Assembly (NCBI RefSeq): GCF_030403505.1
Contig: NZ_JAUEMJ010000001.1
Coordinates: 681,762-745,761, forward strand
DNA length: 64,000 nucleotides
Origin: Glycomyces tritici
Lineage (GTDB): Bacteria > Actinomycetota > Actinomycetes > Mycobacteriales > Micromonosporaceae
Reading direction: 5' to 3'
Part shown: positions 1 through 8,684 of the stretch, piece after piece
Position numbering within the stretch: position 1 is the first letter of the stretch
Layout: each line of letters begins with the position of its first letter
The notes under the pieces: model-generated
Seen by the model: the letters and a program-made list of their open reading frames with translations, nothing else
Databases searched by the model: none
Told to the model about the DNA's origin: nothing
Made by a program: the position numbers and the translations under genes

Positions 1-180
1 CATCTCCAGCTGACGCTGGTTCCCGATCACGGACGCCGCCTGCCCCACCAGCGCCTGGTGCTGCTTCTGGGCTTCTTCAATCGCCTGCTGGATCTGGATC
101 TTGGGGTCGGCGTGCTCATCGATCTTCGCACCGAAGAGCGCCATCATGTATTTCCAGCCCTTGACGAACGGATTGGCCAT
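1..180 (-). CDS. pspA: PspA/IM30 family protein, N-terminal 60 residues (cut by window edge)
   Basis: The 60 visible residues start [20 protein letters not shown] and continue into a charged helical stretch ([20 protein letters not shown]). This is the amphipathic helix plus start of the coiled coil typical of PspA/IM30. Family members bind stressed membranes and form oligomers; in actinobacteria the protein (35-kDa antigen) responds to envelope stress. The ATG at 178-180 has a GGAAGGA ribosome site 8 nt upstream. The gene for a ClgR-like regulator lies just upstream on the same strand, the same order as in mycobacteria, where ClgR controls pspA. The rest of the gene is outside the window. 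Confidence 0.9.
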   Translation of the reverse strand, partial: MANPFVKGWKYMMALFGAKIDEHADPKIQIQQAIEEAQKQHQALVGQAASVIGNQRQLEM

Positions 181-295
181 TATCGGGGTCCTTCCGGTGA
201 TTGCTACGCCGACATGCCTCTAGTGTCGGACATCGGCGCCACATGCGTGGGACAGGGTGACGCCTCAATCGCCAAAACTACATCATCAGCGGATT

Positions 296-751
296 TCAAG
301 CCGCCGCGCGGACCACCGAATCGGTCACCTCACCACGACGGTGCCGAGAGCGGACCTGCGCGATCGAAGCGGGCGCCGCCGACAGGGCGCGACGCCGCCG
401 GGCGACCTCCTCCTGGACGTCGCTCAAAGGCTCGGCCTTGTCCCGCGGCCGCGGCAGCACCGCCACCTGACGGCCCTGCGCCAGCGCCTCGCGCCCCAGG
501 GTCTCCGCCTCACCGCGCTCGTGGACGGCGACCTCGCGCGAGACCTCCGCCAGCACCTCGGACAGGCGCACCTGCAGGGCCCCGCACACCGAAGCGAGCA
601 GCTCGCTCGACGGTTCCTTATGGCCCCGCTCGATCTCCGAGAGGTATCCCAGACTCACATTGGCCTGCTTCGACACGTCCCGCAGCGTCCGCTTCTGCGC
701 GCGGCGGCGGCGCCGCAGGGTCTCTCCCAGCAGTTCCCGCAACAACACCAT
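296..751 (-). CDS. clgR: ClgR-like XRE-family transcriptional regulator
   Basis: A 151-residue protein with a helix-turn-helix at about residues 21-59 (RTLRDVSKQANVSLGYLSEI, then EPSSELLASVCGAL). ClgR activates Clp protease, recA and pspA genes in actinobacteria. The assignment comes from the XRE fold plus position between pgsA and pspA, the order seen in mycobacteria. The ATG at 751 was chosen because GGAGGAG lies 5 nt upstream; an in-frame start 10 codons earlier lacks one. The C-terminal 80 residues are basic and low-complexity. In many actinobacteria the ClgR C terminus is a protease signal; this one ends VVRAAA, whose AA ending would suit ClpXP recognition (inference). Confidence 0.82.
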   Translation of the reverse strand: MVLLRELLGETLRRRRRAQKRTLRDVSKQANVSLGYLSEIERGHKEPSSELLASVCGALQVRLSEVLAEVSREVAVHERGEAETLGREALAQGRQVAVLPRPRDKAEPLSDVQEEVARRRRALSAAPASIAQVRSRHRRGEVTDSVVRAAA

Positions 752-806
752 GAGATTCTCCTCCGCGCCGCGATAGCTCACATGAGCTTAGGTGGGTTCC
801 GCAAGC

Positions 807-1388
807 CTATCTCGTCCGGTTCGGCTCGCTCTTCTTCGTTTTGAATGCTTTCCAGAGGTAATCCATTCCCGTCGCCACCGTGAGGACGAGCGCGGCCCCC
901 ATCAGCCACGGACCCACCGCGTCGAGCGGGGACGGCCAAGGCCACAGGTACCAGGCCACAGCCGTGATCTGCAGGACCGTCTTGAGCTTCCCGCCCCGGT
1001 CGGCCGCGATCACCGTGCGCCGCAGCACCGCCATCCGCAACGCCGTGATCCCGAGTTCACGCAGAAGGATGACCACGGTCACCCACCACGCCAGGTGGTC
1101 GTAGTAGCTCAAGAGGATCAGCGAGGCGCCGATGAGGATCTTGTCGGCGATCGGGTCCGCGAGCTTCCCGAAATCGGTGACCAGGCCGCGCGAGCGCGCC
1201 AGCCAGCCGTCCACGAAGTCCGTCGCCGAGATGAACACGAACAGCACGCAGGCGGCCATCCGCCACCCCGAGTGCTCCATCCCCGAGAGGACCACGAACA
1301 CCGCGAAGACCGGCACCAGGAAGATCCGGGCCACCGTCACCACGTTCGCGATGTTCCACGGCGAGACCGGCGGGTCCTCAGTGGTCAC
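807..1388 (-). CDS. pgsA: CDP-diacylglycerol--glycerol-3-phosphate 3-phosphatidyltransferase
   Basis: This 193-residue membrane enzyme makes phosphatidylglycerophosphate from CDP-diacylglycerol and glycerol 3-phosphate, the first committed step toward phosphatidylglycerol and cardiolipin. The CDP-alcohol phosphotransferase signature is complete at residues 57-82 (DFVDGWLAR, then G, D, D in GKLADPIAD). Hydrophobic segments surround it. The GTG start overlaps the rimO stop (GTGA), implying translational coupling. Position between rimO and clgR matches other actinobacteria; a cinA gene, found here in Streptomyces, is absent. Which CDP-alcohol substrate is used is inferred from context. Confidence 0.9.
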   Translation of the reverse strand: MTTEDPPVSPWNIANVVTVARIFLVPVFAVFVVLSGMEHSGWRMAACVLFVFISATDFVDGWLARSRGLVTDFGKLADPIADKILIGASLILLSYYDHLAWWVTVVILLRELGITALRMAVLRRTVIAADRGGKLKTVLQITAVAWYLWPWPSPLDAVGPWLMGAALVLTVATGMDYLWKAFKTKKSEPNRTR

Positions 1389-2863
1389 CAGGCCTCCTCG
1401 ACGATCTCCGCCACGAGGTCGACGCCGTGCGAGTCGATCACCTTCGCCGTCACGAAGTCGCCGGGCTCCAGGCCCTCGACTTCGCCCACGAGCGCGATCG
1501 TGCCGTCGACCTCCGGGGCCTGGTGCGCGCCCCGGCCGTCCACGCCGTCGTCCTCCACGGACTCGACCAGGACCTTCATGACCTCGCCCACGCGCTCGGC
1601 GGCGCGCTGGCTCACCAGCTCGTCGACGAGCATCGAGACGCGGGTGTGGCGCTCGGAGACGACGTCCTCGTCCACGTGCCCGTCGAGGTGCACCGCTTCG
1701 GTGCCGTCCTCGTCGGAGTAGGCGAACACGCCGGTGGAGTCGAGGCGGGCCTCCTCGAGGAAGCCCATGAGCTCCTCGACGTCCTCTTCGGTCTCGCCGG
1801 GGAAGCCGACGATGACGTTGGTGCGGGCCCCGGCGAGCGGGTCGACGTCGCGGATCTGCTTGAGCAGCGCCAGGAAGTTCTCGGTGGAGCCGAACCGGCG
1901 CATGCGGCGCAGCACCTTCGCGGAGGAGTGCTGGAACGAGAGGTCGAAGTACGGCACGACCTTCTCGGTGCGCTGCATCGCCTCGATGAGGCTGGGGCGC
2001 AGCTCGGCGGGCTGCAGGTAGGAGAGGCGGATCCACTCGATGCCGTCGATCGCGGACATGCCCTCCAGCAGGTGCTCCAGCGCCTGGGAGTCGGCGAGGT
2101 CCTTGCCGTAGGAGGTGGTGTTCTCGGAGACGAGGTTGAGCTCCTTGACGCCTTCGGAGGCGAGCCAGGCGGCCTCGGCGAGGATCTCCTCGGGCGTGCG
2201 GGAGACGAACGAGCCGCGGAAGGACGGGATCGCGCAGAAGGTGCAGCGGCGGTCGCAGCCGGAGGCGAGCTTGAGGTTCGCGACGGGGCCGTCGGTGAGC
2301 CGCTTGCGCACGACCGCGAGGTGCTGCGGGGCGCCGGCCCCGAGGGTCGCGGCGTCGGCCTGGGAGGCGCGGGAGTGGCCGGGCACGACGGCGGCGGCGC
2401 TCTGGCGCGCGGCCGGGGCCAGCGGCAGGAGCTTGCGGCGGTCGGACGGCTGGTGGGACTCGACCGAGCGCCCGGCGAGGATGTCGTCCAGGCGGGCGGC
2501 CATGTCCGGGTAGTGGTCGAAGCCGAGCACGGCGTCGGCCTCGGGCAGGCTCTCGGCCAGCTCGCGGCCGTATCGCTCGGCCATGCAGCCGGTCGCGACG
2601 ACCTTGGCGCCGGTGGAGGAGGCGTCGAGGAGGACGTCGATGGACTCGGTCTTCGCCTGCTCGATGAAACCGCAGGTGTTGACCATGACGACGTCGGCGT
2701 TCTCGCCGTCGTCGCTGATGCGCCAACCGCCGGCGGCGAGGCGGGCGGCCAGCTCCTCGGAGTCGGTCTCGTTGCGGGCGCAGCCGAGGGTCAAGAGCGC
2801 GACGCTCTTGCCGGCTTCGCGTGCGGTCGAATCCTCGGAACGGGTCGAATGAGCTGCAGACAC
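1385..2863 (-). CDS. rimO: Ribosomal protein uS12 methylthiotransferase RimO
   Basis: A 492-residue radical-SAM methylthiotransferase that adds a methylthio group to an aspartate of ribosomal protein S12. The N-terminal domain has cluster-binding C28, C64 and C93. The radical SAM motif is C203-x3-C207-x2-C210 (GCDRRCTFC) and is followed by SFRGSF. The sequence SFQHSS in the middle favours RimO over MiaB. A C-terminal TRAM domain ends near VEEAW. Residues 135-195, rich in Ala/Pro and charge, form an insertion between the first two domains. The stop overlaps the pgsA GTG. It is separated from ftsK by an oppositely oriented lipoprotein gene. Confidence 0.93.
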   Translation of the reverse strand: MSAAHSTRSEDSTAREAGKSVALLTLGCARNETDSEELAARLAAGGWRISDDGENADVVMVNTCGFIEQAKTESIDVLLDASSTGAKVVATGCMAERYGRELAESLPEADAVLGFDHYPDMAARLDDILAGRSVESHQPSDRRKLLPLAPAARQSAAAVVPGHSRASQADAATLGAGAPQHLAVVRKRLTDGPVANLKLASGCDRRCTFCAIPSFRGSFVSRTPEEILAEAAWLASEGVKELNLVSENTTSYGKDLADSQALEHLLEGMSAIDGIEWIRLSYLQPAELRPSLIEAMQRTEKVVPYFDLSFQHSSAKVLRRMRRFGSTENFLALLKQIRDVDPLAGARTNVIVGFPGETEEDVEELMGFLEEARLDSTGVFAYSDEDGTEAVHLDGHVDEDVVSERHTRVSMLVDELVSQRAAERVGEVMKVLVESVEDDGVDGRGAHQAPEVDGTIALVGEVEGLEPGDFVTAKVIDSHGVDLVAEIVEEAW

Positions 2864-3066
2864 CAGGAAAGCGTACCTACCGGCGGGCCGCGAATGCCCC
2901 CGGCGGCGGGCCGGGCCACAGTGACCCTGGTCGGCGGGGTGACCGGCGTTACTCCGGGCGTCGCTATCGACCGGTTATGAGTCGGTTACGGAACGGACAA
3001 TCCGGTCCTTTCAGTGCCCGTCTGCGCAGGGGCAACAGTGCATCGCCGCACCTGGTGGCCATACCC

Positions 3067-3072
3067 TAGGCT
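3067..3072 (+). promoter_or_regulatory. Putative -10 box of a leaderless promoter (TAGGCT)
   Basis: TAGGCT ends 6 nt before the ATG at 3079, and no Shine-Dalgarno sequence precedes that ATG. TANNNT at this distance places the transcription start at the start codon, as in many actinobacterial leaderless genes. No convincing -35 box was seen. Confidence 0.5.
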
Positions 3073-3078
3073 TGCGCT

Positions 3079-4158
3079 ATGTCCCTCAAAGACATCGCCC
3101 CAGCCCATCGCCCCGCCCTTCGACGATCCGCGTTCGCGCTGCTCGCCTCGATCGCGGTGATGACGGTCGCCGCCTGCGGCGCCCCGCCCACCGGCACGCT
3201 CCACACGCGCGCCGGCTACACGCTCACCAGCGACGAGGTCCCGGTCTCGGTGTGCCCCGAAGGCGACGCGTCCCGGTTCGTCGACGACGAGGGCCTGCTC
3301 ATCGGCGCCCACTTCGCGCTCCGCGTCGAGTGCGTCGCGTCGTTCGACGCCCTGCCCGAGGGCTTCGAGTTCGACTACCTCTTCGGCGAGGACCCGAGCC
3401 TGTACTCGCCCCAGCCGGGATACGAGTTCACGCTCATCCAGTTCTCGAGCGAGCCCGGTGTCGAGGCGCCGTTCAACGCCGAGGCCGGCGAGCTGGCCGC
3501 GACGCTCAAGGTCGGCGAGCAGACCTGGGACTTCGACGGCGAGGTGCCCGCCCCCGGCGAGGTCTTCTTCACCGTCGCCAAGAAGGACGCCCCGGTCACG
3601 CTCGAAGTGGTCGACGTCGAACGCGCCCAGACCATGGACCTGCGCGCACGCACGCGCGACGGACTCATCCAGGCGCTGTACACCGGCAACTCCGTGGCCG
3701 AGTCCGAAGTGGTCGAAGGCAAGGTGAGCGGCTCCGCCACCCGCGGCAGCTACGAGTACTCCTTCGACGACTGGCGCTACCAGACCCAGTTCTTCATGTC
3801 CCGCGAGGCCTTCCGGCCCGGCGCGGGCTGGGTCGCCGAACCTGACCGGGCGCTGATCACCGTCGAGTTCGGCTGGCTCCAATCGGCCAACGGCCTCGAA
3901 TGGCCCATCGACGTCAACGACGCGTTCAAGATCGCGGACGCCGACGGCACGCTCACGCCGCTCTCCTCCGAGCACGTGGACGAGGACCTGACCGACGCCG
4001 TCTGGCGCACGTACACCTTCACGTACGACGTGCCCGCCGAGTCGCTCGACTACACGATCAGCTTCCACCCCAAGGGCCCGGTCAAGTGGCCCGCGGAGGA
4101 CATCGACATGCCGATCACCGGCGACAAGAACCACGAACTCGCCGTCAGCTTCGCCTAG
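3079..4158 (+). CDS. Putative secreted lipoprotein of unknown function
   Basis: A 359-residue protein. The N terminus has basic residues, a hydrophobic run (SAFALLASIAVMTVAACG) and a lipobox VAAC with C33 as the expected lipidated cysteine. The mature part is acidic and beta-rich with no family I recognise. Two halves are suggested: about 40-180, and 200-359, where phrases such as WRTYTFTYDVPAESLDYTISF look like a beta-sandwich ending. It is a single-gene unit between rimO and ftsK, transcribed toward ftsK and separated from it by a strong bidirectional terminator. It is probably anchored on the outer face of the membrane. Confidence 0.75.
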   Translation: MSLKDIAPAHRPALRRSAFALLASIAVMTVAACGAPPTGTLHTRAGYTLTSDEVPVSVCPEGDASRFVDDEGLLIGAHFALRVECVASFDALPEGFEFDYLFGEDPSLYSPQPGYEFTLIQFSSEPGVEAPFNAEAGELAATLKVGEQTWDFDGEVPAPGEVFFTVAKKDAPVTLEVVDVERAQTMDLRARTRDGLIQALYTGNSVAESEVVEGKVSGSATRGSYEYSFDDWRYQTQFFMSREAFRPGAGWVAEPDRALITVEFGWLQSANGLEWPIDVNDAFKIADADGTLTPLSSEHVDEDLTDAVWRTYTFTYDVPAESLDYTISFHPKGPVKWPAEDIDMPITGDKNHELAVSFA

Positions 4159-4165
4159 ACGGCAA

Positions 4166-4202
4166 CGCGAAGGGCCGGTCCACTGCGGACCGGCCCTTCG
4201 CG
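4166..4202. terminator. Bidirectional terminator between lipoprotein gene and ftsK
   Basis: Perfect 16-bp inverted repeat (GCGAAGGGCCGGTCC core) with a 5-nt loop ACTGC, lying 8 nt after one stop codon and 6 nt from the ftsK stop. It serves both convergent genes. There is no long T tract, as is common in actinobacteria. Confidence 0.8.
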
Positions 4203-4207
4203 CATCG

Positions 4208-6799
4208 TCAGCCCTGGAGCGAGGCGATCACGCCGTCCAGCTCGTCGGGTTTCACCAGCACATCGCGGGCCTTCGTCCCCTCCGAGGGGCCCACGACACC
4301 GCGGGTCTCCATGAGGTCCATGAGCCGCCCGGCCTTCGCGAAGCCCACGCGCAGTTTGCGCTGCAGCATCGAAGTCGAACCGAACTGGGTGGTCACGACC
4401 TGCTCGATCGCCTGGATGAGCAGTTCGAGGTCGTCGCCGATGTCAGGGTCGATGTCGCGCGTCGAGCCCGGGGTCGCGGTGACCTCCTCGATGAACTGCG
4501 GCTCCATCTGGGACTTCACATGCTCCACGACCGCCTCGATCTCGGCGTCGCTGACCCACGCGCCCTGGATGCGCTCGGGCTTGGACGCGCCCATCGGCAG
4601 GAAGAGCCCGTCTCCGCGGCCGACGAGCTTCTCCGCGCCCGGCTGGTCGAGGATTACCCGCGAGTCCGCCAGCGACGACGTCGAGAACGCCAGGCGCGAG
4701 GGCACGTTCGCCTTGATGAGGCCGGTGACCACGTCCACCGAGGGCCGCTGCGTGGCGAGCACCAGGTGGATGCCGGCCGCGCGGGCCAGCTGGGTGATGC
4801 GGACGACCGACTCCTCGACGTCCCTGGCCGCCACCATCATGAGGTCCGCCAGTTCGTCCACGATCACCAGCAGGTACGGGTGCGGGCGCAGCTCCCGGCC
4901 CGAGGCCGGATCGGTCTTCAGCTCGCCCGAGCGCACCTTCCGGTTGAAGTCGTCCACATGGCGCACACCGGCCTTCGCAAGGTCCTCGTAGCGCATGTCC
5001 ATCTCCTTCACCACCCACTGGAGGGCGTCGGACGCCTTCTTCGGGTTGGTGACGATGGGATGGACGAGGTGCGGCACGCCCTCGTAGTTGGTGAGCTCGA
5101 CCCGCTTGGGGTCGATGAGGAGCAGTCGCACCTGCTCAGGCGTGGCCCGCACCAGCATCGACACCAGCAAAGTATTGATGAGGCTCGATTTACCTGAGCC
5201 TGTGGCGCCGGCCACCAAGAGGTGCGGGGTCTTCGTCAGGTTGGTGAGGACGTAGCCGCCCTCGACGTCCTTGCCCAGGCCCACGATCATCGGGTGCGCG
5301 TCGGACTGCGCGAGCGGCGAGCGGAGCACGTCGCCCAGCGCCACGTCGTCGCGGTCGGTGTTCGGGATCTCGACGCCCACGGCGCTCTTGCCCGGGATCG
5401 GGTTGATGATGCGGATGTCGGAGCTCTTGACCGCGTACGCGATGTTCTTCGAGAGCTGGATGATCCGCTCGACCTTCACCGCCGGGCCCAGCTCGACCTC
5501 GTAGCGGGTCACCGTGGGGCCGCGCGTGAAGCCGGTGACCGCGGCGTCCACTTGGAACTGCGCGAACACCTCCTGCAGGGCGGCGATGACCGAGTCGTTG
5601 GCCTTGGAGCGCTTCTTGGCGGTCGGGCCGATCGGGAGCAGGTCCATCGACGGGAGCCGGTAGTCGCCGTCCATGGCCGCGCCGCCGTCCGACAGGGTCG
5701 GCTGCTCGATCCGCTTGGGCGGCGGCGAGTGCTTCGGCGGTTCGCGCACCGGCTCCGGTTCGGCGATCGGCGTGGAGTCGCGCGCCGACACGTGCTCGGA
5801 GTTGAGCTCCGGCACCTCCTCGGGCGCCAGGCGCGGCAGCACCGTCGTCGGACGGTGCACCCGGCGGGCCTCTTCCTCCTTGAGCCGCTTCGCTTCACGG
5901 CTCTCGGCGCGCGTCATGCGGGGAGTGGGCTCCTCGCCCTCCTCGTCGTCGTCCTCATAGGCGTCGACCCGGCCGGTCGCCAGGTCCCACAGGCGGCCGA
6001 GCTTGTACGGCACCTGGTTCAGCGGCGTCGCCGTCACCACCAGGACCCCGAAGAGCAGCAGCAGGATCAGCAGCGGGAACGCCACGTACGACGAGACGCC
6101 CAGCGCGAGGCCGCCGCCCACGATCCAGCCGATCTGGCCGCCCGCGACCATCCGCTCCCCCATGTCGGACGGCAGGCCCGAGATCAGGTGCAGCAGACCG
6201 AGGCTCGAGAGCCAGATCGAGGACCAGCCCACCAGCGAACGGCCGTGCGCGTCCTCGGGCGCCACCTGCCGCATCACGCGCAGTCCCCACAGGACCAGCA
6301 GCACCGGGAGCGCGCGCGTGGCGAGGCCCAGCAGCCAGTCGAGGATGAACGCGAGCCGCTCCCCGATGGGGCCGGCCACGTCGAACCAGACCGCGCAGGC
6401 CAGGACGATCGCGATGGCGATGAGGAAGAGCCCGAGGCCGTCTCGACGGTGCGCGGGATCGATGTCGCGGGCCGTGGCGGCCTCCTTGCCGACGGAACGG
6501 GCCATCCAGCCCGTAGAACGGGCGGTGCCGACCCAGAGGCCGCGCAGGCCGAGGCCCAGCGCTTCGAGCGGCCCGGGGACCGCGTCCATGCCTTTGCGCT
6601 TCGCGGCGGTCTTCTTGGCGGCCCGTTTTGCGGTGGTCTTCTTGGCGGTCTTCTTCGCCGCCTTGCGGGGGGCGGGCTTCGCGGGAGATCTGGCCGCGGA
6701 GGCGGCGGGCTTGCGGCGCGCCGCGGGTGCACTGCTCTTGCGGACCGCGCCCCCCTTGCGGGCGGCGCCGCCCGAACTGCCGCTCGTCCTGGCCATCAT
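4208..6799 (-). CDS. ftsK: DNA translocase FtsK/SpoIIIE
   Basis: An 863-residue septal DNA pump that moves chromosome termini during division or sporulation septation. Order seen: a very basic Ala/Lys-rich N-terminal tail (residues 10-70, repeats like AKKTAKKTTAKRAAKK), about four membrane segments (120-260), an acidic/proline-rich linker (280-400), then the motor with Walker A GATGSGKS at 531-538, the LLLIDPKRVEL region and LVLATQRPSVDVVTG. The winged-helix gamma domain (about 795-863, with QRKLRVGFAKAGRLMDLME) reads KOPS-type sites. The start is a double ATG; the first is taken. The histone-H1-like basic tail is longer than in E. coli but common in high-GC actinobacteria. Confidence 0.95.
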   Translation of the reverse strand: MMARTSGSSGGAARKGGAVRKSSAPAARRKPAASAARSPAKPAPRKAAKKTAKKTTAKRAAKKTAAKRKGMDAVPGPLEALGLGLRGLWVGTARSTGWMARSVGKEAATARDIDPAHRRDGLGLFLIAIAIVLACAVWFDVAGPIGERLAFILDWLLGLATRALPVLLVLWGLRVMRQVAPEDAHGRSLVGWSSIWLSSLGLLHLISGLPSDMGERMVAGGQIGWIVGGGLALGVSSYVAFPLLILLLLFGVLVVTATPLNQVPYKLGRLWDLATGRVDAYEDDDEEGEEPTPRMTRAESREAKRLKEEEARRVHRPTTVLPRLAPEEVPELNSEHVSARDSTPIAEPEPVREPPKHSPPPKRIEQPTLSDGGAAMDGDYRLPSMDLLPIGPTAKKRSKANDSVIAALQEVFAQFQVDAAVTGFTRGPTVTRYEVELGPAVKVERIIQLSKNIAYAVKSSDIRIINPIPGKSAVGVEIPNTDRDDVALGDVLRSPLAQSDAHPMIVGLGKDVEGGYVLTNLTKTPHLLVAGATGSGKSSLINTLLVSMLVRATPEQVRLLLIDPKRVELTNYEGVPHLVHPIVTNPKKASDALQWVVKEMDMRYEDLAKAGVRHVDDFNRKVRSGELKTDPASGRELRPHPYLLVIVDELADLMMVAARDVEESVVRITQLARAAGIHLVLATQRPSVDVVTGLIKANVPSRLAFSTSSLADSRVILDQPGAEKLVGRGDGLFLPMGASKPERIQGAWVSDAEIEAVVEHVKSQMEPQFIEEVTATPGSTRDIDPDIGDDLELLIQAIEQVVTTQFGSTSMLQRKLRVGFAKAGRLMDLMETRGVVGPSEGTKARDVLVKPDELDGVIASLQG

Positions 6800-6861
6800 G
6801 CCCCATACGTTACCGCCCTCATCCCGAGCGGAGTCGGCCCGAAGGCAACCATGAAAACGGT

Positions 6862-6867
6862 TAATGT
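6862..6867 (+). promoter_or_regulatory. Putative leaderless -10 box (TAATGT)
   Basis: TAATGT ends 6 nt before the ATG at 6874. The intervening GACGGC contains no Shine-Dalgarno sequence. The spacing is identical to that at 3067 and 14598. Confidence 0.5.
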
Positions 6868-6873
6868 GACGGC

Positions 6874-7575
6874 ATGTCGAAAACGATTCTGGTGACCGGC
6901 GCGGGCCGTGGACTCGGCCGCACCCTCGCCGAGCAGCTCACCGCGCGCGGCGACACGGTGATCGCGCACGCGCGCAGCGAGTCCGCTCTGGACGGTGTGT
7001 CGCACGACCGGAAGCTCGTGCTCGACCTGGCCGAGCCGGCGGGGATCGCGGACGCGGTGGCCGCACTCGGCCTCGAACGGCTCGACGCCGTGATCCACAA
7101 TGCCGGGATCGCCCACCTCGGCGCCGTCGCCGAGCAGCCGCTCGAGCAGTGGGAGCGGACGCTCACGATCAACGTGACCGCCCCGGCCGAGCTGACCCGC
7201 GCCCTGCTCCCGGCCCTGCGCGCCGCGCGCGGCCACGTCGTCTTCGTCAACTCGGGTGCGGGGCTCAACGCGGGGCCGAAGTGGAGTTCGTACGCGGCGA
7301 GCAAGCATGCGCTGCGGGCGCTGGCGGATTCGCTGCGTGGCGAGGAGCAGCCCAACGGGGTGCGGGTGACCAGCGTGTACCCCTCGCATTTCGCCACGGA
7401 CATGCAGCGCAGTGTGCGCGAGCAGTACGGCGCGGACTACGACCCGGCCCGCGCGACGAGCCCGGAGTCGATCGCGGCGACCATCATCGGCCTCCTCAAC
7501 TCCCCCGAGGACATGGTGGTCAACGAGCTCCGCATCGAACCGCCGAACCCGCTGCCATTCCGCGCGAAAGGCTAG
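6874..7575 (+). CDS. Short-chain dehydrogenase/reductase
   Basis: A 233-residue classical SDR. The nucleotide-binding TGAGRGLG is at residues 8-15, NAG follows in the mid-part (HNAGIAH), the catalytic Ser is in VNSGAG, and the YxxxK motif is YAASK. It should oxidise or reduce a hydroxyl/carbonyl with NAD(P), but the substrate cannot be read from the sequence. The C terminus is short and ends in a proline-rich stretch (RIEPPNPLPFRAKG). It is divergent from ftsK with only 74 bp between starts, and a leaderless-type -10 sits immediately upstream. Confidence 0.85.
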   Translation: MSKTILVTGAGRGLGRTLAEQLTARGDTVIAHARSESALDGVSHDRKLVLDLAEPAGIADAVAALGLERLDAVIHNAGIAHLGAVAEQPLEQWERTLTINVTAPAELTRALLPALRAARGHVVFVNSGAGLNAGPKWSSYAASKHALRALADSLRGEEQPNGVRVTSVYPSHFATDMQRSVREQYGADYDPARATSPESIAATIIGLLNSPEDMVVNELRIEPPNPLPFRAKG

Positions 7576-7699
7576 CAAATCCTGCTTTAAGCTGATAAAT
7601 CCCCCTTAAGGGACCCCTGGCACAAAAATAGCGCGGGGGTACGACATCGCCCCTACACCCTTGTGACGCGAGTGAATCTCGCGACTGGCAAGCACCCTT

Positions 7700-7705
7700 T
7701 AGGAT
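7700..7705 (+). promoter_or_regulatory. Possible -10 box (TAGGAT) for the Q/P-rich membrane protein
   Basis: TAGGAT ends 17 nt before the ATG at 7723 and would start transcription near 7712. This argues for that ATG over an in-frame GTG at 7663. The wider region 7576-7722 is AT-richer than its surroundings and holds a short palindrome TCCCTTAAGGGA-like motif near 7603, but no gene. Confidence 0.35.
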
Positions 7706-7722
7706 GTGGAACGGCATGCCCC

Positions 7723-8466
7723 ATGTCCGACAAGGTGACCCGTCCTCACCATGATGCGCAGTTAGGTGTGATCACTCCTTTGAGCGACCCCGCAGCCCAC
7801 TACTCTGCCCAACCTCAGCCGAGCCAGCCGCAGGCGCAGGCGCAGGCGCAGGCGCAGCCGGTCTACCAGCAGCTCCTCCCGAGCGGCCCGGACCGCCCGA
7901 CGCCGATCGGACTCGGCCTCGCCGGGGCCGGCCTGCTGCTCATCGCGATCGGCTCCCTCATCCCGCAGGTCTCGTTCGGCGGCAGCGACGCCGACGAGGT
8001 CGGCGTCTTCGGGATCGACACGGCCGGGGTCGGCCTGCCCGGCCTCGCCCCCGCGCTCGTCCTCGCGGTCCTCGCCGGCTGGGCCGCCGCCGGCGTCAAG
8101 CCCGGACTCCAGTGGGCCGCCAAGCTCGGCGGCATCGGCCTGGCCGCGATCACCATCGCCGCCGCGCTCCACCCTGTCATCGAGTTCAACAACGCCTTCA
8201 GCAGCGAGGCCTGGGAGGACGCCGACATCGATGTGAAGGCCAGCGCCGGAGGCGGCATCTGGCTCTACATCCTGGCCGCCGCGCTCCTGGCCGCCAGCAT
8301 CTTCCTCATGCGCTGGTCGCCGCCGAAGCAGCCCGCCCAGCCGCAGTACGCGCAGCAGCCGTACCAGCAGCAGCCGCCGCAGACCATGCAGATGACGGTC
8401 CAGCCGCAGCCCCCGCAGCAGCAACAGCCGGGCAACGCCTGGCCGGGCCACAACCCGCAGCAGTAG
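7723..8466 (+). CDS. Q/P-rich membrane protein of unknown function
   Basis: About 247 residues from the ATG at 7723 (an in-frame GTG at 7663 would add 20). The N-terminal cytoplasmic region is rich in Gln, Pro and Ala. It contains QAQAQAQAQ, encoded by a CAGGCG hexanucleotide repeated about four times (7831-7857). Four hydrophobic segments follow (IGLGLAGAGLLLIAIGSLI; GLAPALVLAVLAGWAAAGV; IGLAAITIAAALHPV; LYILAAALLAASIFLM). The C-terminal tail is again Gln/Pro-rich (QQPYQQQPPQTMQM). Such tails are common in actinobacterial small membrane proteins and are likely disordered. No function is assigned. A strong terminator follows directly. Confidence 0.7.
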   Translation: MSDKVTRPHHDAQLGVITPLSDPAAHYSAQPQPSQPQAQAQAQAQPVYQQLLPSGPDRPTPIGLGLAGAGLLLIAIGSLIPQVSFGGSDADEVGVFGIDTAGVGLPGLAPALVLAVLAGWAAAGVKPGLQWAAKLGGIGLAAITIAAALHPVIEFNNAFSSEAWEDADIDVKASAGGGIWLYILAAALLAASIFLMRWSPPKQPAQPQYAQQPYQQQPPQTMQMTVQPQPPQQQQPGNAWPGHNPQQ

Positions 8467-8474
8467 GCGTCGAG

Positions 8475-8518
8475 AAAGCGGCGGGGCCGCGTCCGATCGG
8501 ACGCGGCCCCGCCGCTTT
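8475..8518. terminator. Perfect 44-bp palindromic terminator
   Basis: The sequence from AAAGCGGCGGGGCCGCG through its exact complement to CGCTTT is a perfect palindrome with GATC at the centre. It begins 8 nt after the stop at 8466. It ends the plus-strand gene and may also protect against readthrough from rnj on the minus strand. Confidence 0.85.
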
Positions 8519-8543
8519 GCGTTCGCTTGCTTCGAGACGTGCG

Positions 8544-8684
8544 CGCCTCGGACTTCCGACTGCGCTGCTCGCGTCCTCATACTCCGAGACTGCGCCTCAG
8601 GCGTTCTCTCATACTCCGAGACTGCGCCTCATGCGTCCACTCATACCCCGAGACTGCGCCTCAAGCGTCCCCTCATACTTCGAG
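8544..8684. repeat. 32-bp tandem repeats overlapping the 3' end of the RNase J gene
   Basis: Three clear consecutive 32-bp units start at 8576, 8608 and 8640 (consensus CTCATACTCCGAGACTGCGC then CTCANGCGTC). A degenerate unit lies to the left (8544-8575) and a partial unit to the right (8672-8684). The right partial unit contains the RNase J stop codon and last codons (HVLEV). The array therefore looks like serial duplication of the gene's 3' end into the downstream spacer. On the minus strand each unit reads GAGTATGAG, which copies the stop-codon neighbourhood. Confidence 0.75.

Noticed and set aside
8544..8684. CRISPR array
   Set aside because: The 32-bp units are adjacent without unique spacers; it is a plain tandem repeat and no cas genes are present.
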